A DNA stretch of 64,000 bases from Strongylocentrotus purpuratus (taxonomy: Eukaryota; Echinodermata; Echinoidea; Camarodonta; Strongylocentrotidae), in NCBI RefSeq assembly GCF_000002235.5, contig NW_022145601.1, positions 22,919,389-22,983,388 on the forward strand. The letters run 5' to 3'. Of this stretch, positions 22,301-34,100 are shown piece after piece. Every line of letters begins with the position of its first letter. Positions within the stretch are counted from its first letter, which is position 1. A program made the position numbers and the translations under genes. The notes beneath the pieces were generated by a model. The model saw nothing but the letters and a program-made list of their open reading frames with translations, was not told the origin of the DNA and made no database searches.

Positions 22301-25300
22301 ATGGCCTCGTAACTGTGAGGCCCCAGGATCAACACCGTGTCGATGTGCTATATCAGAGCCCTTTTGTGAGGCATTAATCCTCATTACTGTCCTTTATGAC
22401 TTAAGGGCATAGGTCCCCTAGTTGATAAACATAGTAGCATAATATACATGCTTCAGCAGTCACGCAAAACACATATTGGCAAATTATTATTCAATAAAAT
22501 CTGAGACTGTATACTATTATCTAGATCTAGTATTTTTAAATTATTTTTAAAATAATTCCATAAATTGGGATAAACAAAAATATTCCACCGTTATGAGCAA
22601 CAGTGTATATATGAAATGTGAAACATGTGAAATATGTGAAATAAAACAACTCGGTAAGAGGACAAGAAAAAAAATCCTTGCTATTTGATCTGCCATTGAA
22701 TATACCACTATATATAGGTGATAAGTCAAGGAAACAGAATTAGCATTTAATATAAATTGAATCACATCAAATTTCGAAAGTTCGACCTAAGTCGAAAAAT
22801 TGTTGTGCCCGACTCGGTAGGCCTAATATTCTTGTCCGACTATGATCAAATTCACCCATGAAATGACCGATTTTTATTTGCCCGAAATTATTAAATGTGA
22901 AGGTTCTTTGTTATCTATTAAACTTTTTTTCCTCCAAAACTCCCATTGTTCCCTACAGTAAACAATGACAGAGTCCTTAAACAGCCTTCCTTAGCATGTT
23001 TAGGAAGCAAATTCAGATTCACTGCTTGTAGTGGGGGCTGTTAGGGATATTTTGGTGCAGATTCTTCTAAAAGCACCAAATTTGGCCCAAAGGTAGATTA
23101 TACCATACTATTACGATTTCTGCCGGACGCCAAGAAGGGCGCTCTCTGGGACTGCCATACTGGGCAAATCCAAAATGGCCGCCATTTGAGTTAAAGGTCA
23201 AGCGTAGTTCCAAAAGGAAAAGCGCTTGTATGATAATAGATTATATATTTATAGGGTTTTGAGGGTCAGAGAATCTGATTATGATGTTTTTTCATTTCAG
23301 ACAGAGCACATATTATCACCCATCCTCCTTCGTCTCAACTGGTTACCTGTCAAAAAAACAATAGACTTCAATGGCCTACTTCTCACATACAAAATACTTA
23401 ACGTCAAATCCCCTTCATATCTATGTGAGATAATCCACCCATATGTTCATGCCCGCACTCTCCGATCTCAGCAACAAAGTCTTCTACAAGTCCCACAACC
23501 TCCCCTTATATTCATAATGCCCCGACGGTCGATTCTTTCAAATCACTTCTGAAGACATCTATGTTCATCCAATAGTCTGTTAATCATGTGCTAGTTTATG
23601 TCAATTAATGTATTTCCTTACTACAATAGAATCGTAATTATTCTATTATAATTGTGTTCATAAGTTTATACCATTTATATTATATCTGAGCGTTTCATTA
23701 TTGTATTTGATATGTATTTCTGTTAATTCATGCATATAATCTGTAGATTAATCATGTAATATATTGTATAATTAATAGTTGTAAAGCACATAGAGAATTT
23801 ATTATTATGCGCTGTATAAAAAATGACTTTATTTATTATTATTTAGATGGATTAAAAAGCAGGCACATGTGACGTCATAATATAGCTTGGGATAGGATAT
23901 TTCGGAGTAATTTGGCGTTGTTCTTTGCATTTATTATGTAATTGAATCTCGACCGAATAGATCAAAAATATATACTGTTACATACATTCACTTCACAAAT
24001 CTTTCAATTTGAACATGGAGCATCAGTATATTGACCCAGATTTGTGTAGGGCAGGTACAGTATATCCACTTTCAAAATCTGTTTTACAAGAATCCCATTG
24101 TATCATCTTGGAAACGAACAAGCGGGAAAAGATAATACATGCTCATGGGACAGCATACTCAGGAAGTCCAATCAATATTTATATTGTTGTGTCTCTGATT
24201 AGTCTAGCCCCTTTTTGAAAGAATGCTCAGTGCACAAAAGCTCTGGGGCCTTTGCTAAATCTCCTCTCTTTGCTCATCTGTTATATGGGCTTTTTTTCTG
24301 GTTGGAATATGATGATTTTGGTATCGCTGGAAAGCTTATTGAATTATATGTGAATATAATACACTTTTCACAAACGAAGAACAAAGTAGAATGCTAAAAT
24401 TGTGTTCAAAAGGACTGAAGTGAACATATATTTACATACCGAAAATACATGTTTAGAAAAAAAGTATCATACAGGCAGAGAACACTAACTATACCAAATG
24501 AATTTGATATGATAAAAAGCTAATAAAAAAACTCTACAACTTTGCTACACAACATTTATCTTCCAAATGTTCAAGTAAAAAGCTATAGCCTTCTAAAATT
24601 TGAGAGACCCTTAATTCTTAACGCAGAAGAAAATACACACTGCAATTACTGCAACGCACAGGGGGTTTACGGGCAAACGCAGAAACAGTTTATAATAAAC
24701 GCATTTTATTTCAGCTGAAGTGCTCAAGTTTAATTAATTTCAATCTCATGATCAGGATTCGTTTATGATGATTTTTTTTTTAATAAGAGCAAATTGAAAT
24801 CGCTTAATATTTCGTCTTTCTCTTTTTGTATTTCAGATGGCCAGTCTTCCTAAGGACGAAAATTTCTCCTTCAGTGACAAGGTAATAAGGGACAAAATAA
24901 ATTGTAATATAATGATATTACAACAAATATTAATGATTTTAACAAGAAGAATGATAATAATATAAATTCATAAAGCGCACACACTATGCGAATCATTGCG
25001 CTTCAATAGCCCGTGATGTGCATGAAAAATACGGACATTTAAACGAAAATATGTGCCTTTAATTTTGATTTACAGGTACTTAAATACGGGAATTAACTCA
25101 ATTCTAACTGAAAGTAATTCCACAATTTGTGGTTGCGCATGCAAATGCTCGATGTCCCAACGTTATTTTCTGTTTTTTTAACGAGATGGGTTTACAACTT
25201 AAAGAGAAGGTTGAGTTCTGGGGAGAGGTGAAAATTATTTGTGAGCGTTATTGTTGTATTGGTTTATTGAAATAAAAATCATCGGACATGCAGCTAAACG

Positions 25301-28300
25301 CTCAAATTGTTCAATTTACAAAGTAAAAAGTACATGGCCTAACATTGCATGAATAACACATTAAATTATGTAGAACACTTATAAAATATTGTGTATATTT
25401 AAATACGATTTACAAGTTTAATTGATAATATAAAATTCCCATTCGTTTTACATAAAATAGAGATTTGATAATTAACAATGTACAGGTTTATTGCAACAGT
25501 AATACGCAGGTGGGATAACATTTAGATGTTTATACAGATATAATACGATAAAAGATAAGATGTTAAAGCTAAGTTTCAATATTGATTTAACTAGGTGACT
25601 TTCCCGAACTCAACGAAATTGGCAAATTAATCTTACATCATAAACTGAAGAAACCTTGAATGCATTAAGTATAGTGATGATAAAGATTGTTATTATGCAA
25701 GTGAGGAAGAACGTCAGAGAAAAAAATGTTCCCTGAAAAGCATGGCTATTCATATGTCTATACATATTCTAACAGTAACAGCTTAAAAATGAGGACGAGA
25801 TTTTTATGCCACATGTTTGTGTAGTCCCATGAACATCTTTATGTGTGCAGTGCTTGTTACTTTTACCAAGACTGGGCCAAATTTCTTATAATTTAGACGA
25901 TTCCTTTCGTTTCTTTTCTCTTTCTTGTTGACGCTACGCATCATTATCTCACCGCAATCGCAGTTTGATCTCATGGCGTTGTTGATGAGACTTAAGCTTG
26001 AGCACAAACTGATAGGATTTACATCAGAGAGATGGGAGTCCTTAGAAGATCTGGAGAACGTTTACAAACCCCCGCACTTCCCGAAACCAAGTGTAAGTGT
26101 TATTAATATAGAGGATTTGCTTGTTGGACTTGTGCTAAAAGTATATATTTTGTTTAACATAGCCAGCATACTTCAAAGCCATTATATATTTCAACTAGCA
26201 GGACCCGCGGAAATCCGCGGGATTCTAGAGGGGGACGGGGGTGTAAATAGATATATAGAGACTGTCTAAATTAAAACCACCAAGAACTTTATTTGCCATT
26301 CAGGCCATTAAAAAATATACATGTTTAGCGTCCCCGCCCGCTTCCTTTTTGGGGGCCGCCTCCTATTTTTTTTTTTTTTGAATTTTTTTTCTGAAAGAAA
26401 AAAAACATGAAAAGCACTGCTAAAATGTATTTCTGATTTTAAAAAATAAAAAATAAAAATTGTCGGCCGCCATCTTGAAAAATAGCCCGAATGTCAGGGA
26501 AAATGTACGGACGCTATAAGCATGTTTTTTTTTTAATTTGGCCTTATATTAAATTAAAAAAACAATCCAAATGTACCGGTAGTTATTCTTTAAGCCACTG
26601 GAACTGCGTAGAGTTCTGTAGTGTGGCGTACCGACTACGCAGAAATTAGGCTGCGTATTAATGGGAAAATAGTCCCTTCGTAGGTTATGCGTAGGCTGGC
26701 GTACAGGTTTGCTTATGGTTGCTTACTGTGTGGAAAGCTTTTAATGCTTTGTCGATCTGGCGTAGGGTAGCGTACTGTTGAGTAGGCATGTAGCGTAGTG
26801 TTGCGAAAAAAGGCGTACTTTCTGCGTCAAGTTTCTACGCCTAAAGTACGCGAAAAAAATTAAACATGTTGAATTGTTTTCGTTCATCTTGCGTACCCCT
26901 TTCCGTCCCTCAGCATATAGTAACGTAGACCAGCGTAGGTGGTACGCAACACTACGCAACTCTACGTATTGACCCCACGCCAATTAGTGACCCGCAAGTG
27001 TCACAAATAAAGTATTAAAAATATGCTCATCTGACCCTAATTAAACGCCTAAAACCCCCGAGCTTTCGGGGGTTTATGGCCCCTTGAAACCCGTGTACCC
27101 CACGCCTATATTATATATACACTCAACTCGCTGCGATCTGATCTCTCCCCCCCCCCCCCCAACTTTGAAGAACGTAACCCCCGAGCTTTTGGGGGTTTAT
27201 GGCCCCTTGAAACCCGTGGACCCCACGCCTATATTATATATACACTCAACTCAGGACCCGCGGAAATCCGCGGGATTCTAGAGGCAAAAATTAAGTTTTT
27301 CATTTCGGGGGCTCCATTTCAAATTTTCGGGGGCTACTTTTTCAACTTTCGGGGGCTCTTTTTTCTGGGGCTACTTTTTCATTAATTCATAAAAGGATAG
27401 GCCTACACTTTGTTGAGATTTGTTTAGTAGGCTAAGGTTTCAGGCTTCCTACTTCATAATTGCCTATTTAAAAAAAAAACAAACACATTTTTCTAGTTCA
27501 ATAACTAAGTTTTCATGCATTGATTTGATGCAAGTACTGTAACATAATAGACCCTAGATTGTGATTATTTCTGACCATGAATTTCGATAATCATTTTTCA
27601 AAGTAAAATTTTCACAAGAAAATCAGACAGTCGTTTAAAAACCTAGACATTTGTAATAATACTACTAATTCTAAGCTCAGGTTTCGTAAATCTATTCACG
27701 AAACTAAATTGAAATCGCGGCAATAATGATGCAAACCAACAGATAACAATTTCAAAGTGTCAAATCTCTTCGACTCGAGCTCAGCTCAGCTGAACTTACA
27801 CATACTTCAGCGTAACTCCTGGAAGCTCGAACACCGGCGCTTCCGACGCCTGCGGTGCGCGGTGCCGGTGTTGGAGCTTCCCGAGCAGCGCAGCTGCACT
27901 GTGTGTTGACTGAAGGCAGCTTGCGACTGAACTGTCAGTCCAATGGTTTTCTTGTGAAGACGTTCCTTTAGAAAATGAATATCAAAATTGAGTATACATG
28001 CCCGTAATAATCACAAAATAAGCTTTGATTTCATACCTCCATTCACGAAAACTATATAAAAATCGCGGCAATCATGATGGAAATAGGTCTCTAAGTTTGG
28101 ACGTCGACGGGAAGCCCCGTTTATCTCTTGTGCAGCTACTACATGTAAAGCACGTCCTAGCTACAACAAAGCACATCCTATAGAAAGATGCTTTACTCGG
28201 GTAATCCCGACCCTGTGCATCGTGCATTTAATACGCAACTTAAAGGTATTACAAAGTTTTGGTATGGGGTCATGAATTTGGTTCAAATGAACATATTGGA

Positions 28301-31138
28301 AGCATATGCGACCCTACAATATTTAGTGATCGTTGTCGCGGTTAAAATTGAGTCTAAAGTTATGAAATTTTAAATAATACACTCTTTATGTTGTATAGCT
28401 CCCTCTCGAGGTCAAGATATTAATCAAGCTATAAAACAATGTTTCTTGACTAAAATCGACCAATTAGCTAATCCCGTTTGGAAATTATACATTACAACTA
28501 CATATTCTGAGATTTTCATGGTCGCAGCTACCATTGTACGGCCGTAGGCGCTATTTGAAATTTATCAAAATTTACCGGGAGCACCGGTAAATTTTTATAT
28601 TCAATTTTTCTCGAAAGCAAAAGTGTTTTAGTGGCTACATTTTCTAGTGCTTATTATACATCCACAGGGGCATCCAAATATATCAAAATTGTAAAGAATC
28701 ACTATCCACCCAATTTTCAAAATGTCCCAAAACTTTGTATTACCTTTAATGTGAGTGGATGGTCATCGGTCGTGTGTCTACGGATGTAATGTTGAATATC
28801 CATGAGGTATCTCTGTCGTCACGCATATCCTGCATTATGCATATCGCGTCTGTTTTCGCCCTGGACGTCGACACGGAGGAGGAACTCGGGCGGAGTATAG
28901 CCAATTCCACAGAGTAGACTCTCCCCGGACGATGGCACCTGGCACCGGGACCCCGAGGGGAGGGTTCAGGAGCCTTAGCGTATTACTTATATAGATGTCC
29001 ATTTTCGCCTGACCACAATGGAACGAGTGAGGGCTTGCGAGATCCGCCGCAGTGCAATTGAAACTCGCTTTTTTGCTCTTCTCCAACGCAAAAAGAGACG
29101 ACATTGTGCTGGATTGATATGTTTTTTATTATACTTTTTGAAAGGTTACTCAAGTGACTCCTTGGCAAACCAATGCTGGAAAGAAACGCACTTTTTAGAA
29201 AACTTATTTATTCTATGCACGCAAGTCAGATTGAGCGGATGATACAACGTTTCCATATGCCCGACACCAACATATGTGGCACGTGCTCTTAGCCTGTAGG
29301 TTACGCTCTGAAGATGGTCCGCGTGAGAATGGTCTACAACTGGACTATTGACTGTTTTTAGTTATTATCATTCGCATTTTGGGGAGAGCGCATGTGTGTA
29401 TGTGGGTGGGCGTGGAGGTTGTATGTGCGCTTGGGTTTGTGGATGTGTGTGAGGGTATATCTATCACTTGTTCAGTGCAGGATCATGGTATGGTCCGAGG
29501 GTAGATGAAGTTGAGAGTGAGGGTAACCATGATAAACATAAAAACCATGAACATGGTGTTAACTGACAAAATGGGCCACTATATTGCACCCGGGTAGAAT
29601 CCCCCTCTCAATAATGATCATAACGTTACATATTTAGTATTTGTTGATAGATATGCATGATAACACACTTTTTAATCTAATTTATTGAGGGTTTTTTTCT
29701 TCAATAAAAGTCAATGGAAAACTGGAAGTCAGATAAGGAGTTCGGTAACCAGAGACTATCCGGATGCAACCCGGCTATGATCCGACTTTGCACGAAGATA
29801 CCCCCCAAGTAAGTCTGCATTTATTCTTTAACGTCGATGTATTTAACATTTCAGTCTTAACGTAACATATATCTCTTTTAACTACTTTCTTCTCGTTTTT
29901 CAATTTGTTCAATGAAAAACACTAATAGGGCAGAGTATGCCAGTGACTTTGTTAAACTTAGACTAGCCATCCTTTCAGAGTGTCGTCCGGGGGGGGGGGG
30001 GGGGCAGGGGCTTTGCGTAATATTCAACTCAGTGAAAAAATCTCGGAAGCCTTTAAAGAATATGACGATGAAATTTTGTTTTTACTTAACGAAAAGAAGG
30101 AAAGGCAATATGCTCTCCGTCGTCCGTTTCAGGTACCAAAAGGTGAGTAAAGTATGTTAGGAATCTGAGCGTCGTGCATGTTATAGCTCGCGGGTTATTC
30201 AATGTTTGCACAAAACTCTCGCGAGTGTACATCTTCACGCAGATGCAAAGCTCAGTGAGAAGTGGTTTGTTTGTGGATTTAAAGGAGCTACACAAAGAAT
30301 ATTCACTAACAACTGATAATTAGAACAAATTATAAATGGATGGAAAGATTTTCTCTTGAAAAACACGAATAATTTGCTGAGAAATCATATAGATATCATG
30401 GAAAGGCGTAAAATGCAATTTGTCAAGACCCTTCTCAGACCCCCAAGCGCCCCGAACGTAAGCCAAACACACGAGCGTAGCGAGCTCTGAATAGTGACGT
30501 CACACACTGGACAAACAGCTCGGTACCGGAGTCGCGCGTGTATTAGTCTCCAGCTAGCCAGCCGTGTCCCGTGTTTGACGTCACAAATATTGACGCTCTA
30601 CAAATTACCGCTAAAGGCAGAAAATCTGGATCTCAAAACTAACATTTTTAAGAGTTAATTACTGCGGGCCCCAAACATATTTTGAAGAGGAGAGTTGTTG
30701 TATTTGATCAGTAAGGCTCCCCCTTCGCAATGATATGAGTTTTGCATCAATTTAAAACACTTTTGATTCTTCGTGTGTCTACTTTAACAAACTACTCAAA
30801 TGCACTCTCTAAGTTCAAGTATCTTAGGGCATATGGCGTGATTTTCAATTCAGTGCAGGCGCGTACACAAGGGGGGGGGGGGGGGGGGGGGGGGTTGGGG
30901 TTAAACCCCTTTCCCCCTTGAATTTTTTGTATGTGTATGTTTTATGTATGTTTTAGCGAAACCCCCCCCCCCCCTTTTTTGTGGTGTTTGTTGTTTTTTT
31001 GTTTTTTATTTAAAAAAAAAAAAAATATGCCAATGGCTGACCTAAAAAGGTGACCTTACCCCCCCCCCCCCCCCCAACGGACGAAATGCCAAATTTGCAA
31101 ATTTCGAGACCGAAAAAAAAAAAAGTGTCCTCTTAACC

Positions 31139-31172
<34 letters not shown>

Positions 31173-34100
31173 TGGCTGCGTGTCTGGGCATACGGCGTGA
31201 TTTTCAATTCAGTGACAATATCAGTGAGAAATGGTTTGTTTGTGGATTTAACAAACTACTTTATGCACTCTGTGATTTTCAATTCAGTGCCAAAATCACT
31301 GAAGCCTTTAAAGAATATAACGATAATATTTTGATTTTAGAAGAAAAAAAACATTGTTTGACTGTAAACCAATCACCTTGATTTAACTATGTCCGCATGT
31401 TTGTATTGTACAGAACATCGGGTCAAGGTGAAATATTAAATCATTGCTATTTTCAAGTGTACTGTAAACGTGTTTTGCATTAACTTTTGATCGTTTATAG
31501 TATCGGTTTCAAATGACTTTCTCTTCTTTTTTAATACATATTTTCTTCCCATTTTGTAAAATATATTATTAATGCAATAATAGAATTATTACTCTTCAAA
31601 TGCACTCATATTTTGAATAATTATGACTAGACATACATGAAGTCATGATTTGATCAGACAATATAGTTTAATATCCCCAAATCTGTGTCTCGTGCATTTC
31701 ATCGTTAGAAATTTTCAGAATTAGTTTATATTCATTATCTGCGCATTTAAATTCGTATTTTCGTCATTGAAATAAAATATTTATTCAAGCTATTCGTCAA
31801 TTGTTCATTCAAAAAAGCATAACATGATAATGTGATCATGTACTCCTAACAAACTTTCTCTTAATGGATCTGAGGATTACGCCATATTACAGGTATCATA
31901 TATCACGCGAGTATAACCTCTATACCATCAGTGTGTTTTTTCATTTGGAGCAAAACTTTTCTGAAAAGTGGGAGAAGAATTATGCGAGGAGAGGTGTATC
32001 CGGGTCTTTAAAACGCTGGAAACACATGAGCTTATGGGGTTATGCCCCTGGACCCCCGCCATTGGCCGCTGAGTTCACCCCGCTTGCTTTCATAGCTGTA
32101 CTAAGACCCACAGCATCATGCTTCACCCCCCTCCTTATCCTAAAATCCTGCACACGCCCATGTTAACATTAAACCAAACAGACCATTCATGCGATTGCTA
32201 ATTTTGGTAAACACAATCACACACACACACACGCCCACACAAAGATGTTCAAAACCCTTTAGTTGAGCTCGATGGACTTCTACAGGATAATACCATACTG
32301 ATTGTAGGCAATTGAAATACGAAGAATAGAACAAATTAGAGTTTATAAGTTTTTGTTCCCTCCTCTCAGTTTCGCCGTGGACGACAAGGATGTTGAACCT
32401 CTTCTGGAAGGCCTAACTGTGTCGGAAGCCATCAAGAAGAAGCGTCTTTTCATCATCGATCTCAAGCTCCTCAAAGACTTGCCTTGTGCAGATGAGCGAA
32501 AGGTAATGAATTAATCCCATCTTGTTGTTACTGGACAGGTCTTTTCAAAAAAATTGCCGATGTAATATTTGTTTATTTATTAATTTTTATTGTATTTATA
32601 TATTAGTATATATTTTTTTTTTGGTACCTATGAAAACAATTACAGAAAATATCATTCATAGATCGAATTCTTGTATTAAAAAATATAGCTATAAAATTCA
32701 TTAAAAAAGAAAGGTTAGCAGCAAATGACTGAAAAGGCGTAATTTACAAATACCTTCGAGAAGTTTCGAATTCATTAAAAATGAATCAAGGAAAAAAATA
32801 CGTCAAAAAAGCCTACGCCATAGAATTGAAAGTTACCTAGACGAGAAACATTTCATGTTAGCACGTACCTGTATGGTACGAGAAGTGAATGTTTTATAAA
32901 TTTAATTCAACGATTCTTATCTCATATCTAATGGGGATTGGTTTATTCGAAGCAATGCATATTTGAAACCTTACTTTCTTCCGTCAGATCACTGCACCCA
33001 TTGCGCTTTTCTTCGTCAACAAAGACAAATATTTGATGCCGGTCGCTATTCAGTTGAATCAAGACCCAGCTCCAAACAATCCGGTAAATATTGATAGTGA
33101 TGATGATGATGATGATGATGAAGAAGACGGTGATTTTGTGATGATAATGGTGACGATAATGAAAATAGTGATGATGGTGATGTTGTCATGGTGATGGCGA
33201 TGATCATGGTGATGATGATGGTGATTATGACGGCGATGATGATGATGAAAAAAAAAAAGTGTCCGCTTACACCAATTTTGTATCACCGATGACAACTTCA
33301 TCAATTCATAACTCTCCTATTTTTTTTAAATCGGATATTATTCGAACTTTCACTGTTGTAATTATCTCATTTTCCCTGCTTTTATTAAGACCAAGATAAC
33401 ATCATTGTGGACTTTATTGCAGGTGTTCTACCCGACTGATCCCGAGTACACGTGGATCTTGGCCAAGTGTTACTTCAACTTGGGCGATGCTGCCGTCCAT
33501 GAGTCGGTTTCCCACATTGGATCCACCCATCTCATTGGTGAAATCATCTGCATAGCAGCGCATCGTTCCCTGTCTCCATCTCATCCCATCTTCCGTCTTC
33601 TTGCTCCTCACTTCTTGTACCTCCTCGCCATCAACTAGTTAGGTTCTTTTATATGTTGAGCATTGCAGTATATTGTTAAAGATGTTAATGATAATGATAA
33701 TAACAAACATATTAACAACAATATAATCATAATACTATTGATGATAATGATATTATCATAAAATAATAATGATAAGGATAACGATAATAGGAATAATGAT
33801 CACAATAATAACAATGATAATAGCAATTCGTTACTATAAGTATATAACAAAAGACTACACAGACTTTTAAGAAATTAACTATGAACCCCCAAGGCATGTT
33901 TTTACCATATATTTTATTCAAAATCATTCATTTTATAGCAAAGGTTTAACGCCTTTGCTTGCAACGGGCGAATTTACCTACATAAATATGACCATTGGCG
34001 CCGTCGGTATGGCAGATGTCATCAAACGCTCCTACTCTACATGGCGATTCGACGTGGAGGGCTCCCTTCCGACTGACCTTCTTGTAAGGGGCGTCTCTGA

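Larger units (their letters stand above)
14262..24836 (+). other. Intron 2 of copy B
   Basis: 10.6 kb, the longest intron. It holds LINE tails, foldbacks, a possible exon 2 relic, a minisatellite, a decayed L1/Tx1-like LINE, a 934-bp foldback and an L2-like LINE 3' end. The stretches 15,240-16,600, 17,550-19,080 and 23,850-24,830 contain nothing I can name beyond short G/C runs and a GA microsatellite at 18,478-18,510. Confidence 0.75.
26196..27285. repeat. Direct repeat AGCAGGACCCGCGGAAATCC bracketing nested repeats
   Basis: AGGACCCGCGGAAATCCGCG plus GGATTCTAGAGG occurs at 26,200 and again at 27,253, each with its internal palindrome. Between them sit the GCGTA-rich MITE and the minisatellite fragment. 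The pair may be two ends or two copies of one element. Confidence 0.55.
26093..29710 (+). other. Intron 4 of copy B
   Basis: Contains a MITE rich in GCGTA, an inverted unit of the intron 1 minisatellite family and repeats near 27,700 and 28,050. From about 28,100 to 29,700 I see no repeat or exon I can name; a GT-rich patch lies at 29,380-29,460. Confidence 0.7.
29809..32369 (+). other. Intron 5 of copy B
   Basis: Contains several decayed coding-like segments, two poly-G/C MITEs and AT-rich DNA. Exons 5 and 6 join in phase across it, so the coding-like segments are not needed for the lipoxygenase. Confidence 0.8.

Noticed and set aside
21864-22412. Two nearly identical proteins of 97 and 89 residues on opposite strands
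   Set aside because: They are the two arms of the 934-bp foldback read outward from the centre.
30018-30142. Coding-like segment as a missing lipoxygenase exon between exons 2 and 3
   Set aside because: Alignment with coral 8R-lipoxygenase shows the linker is already long enough without it, exons 1-13 join in phase without it, and it lies in the wrong intron.
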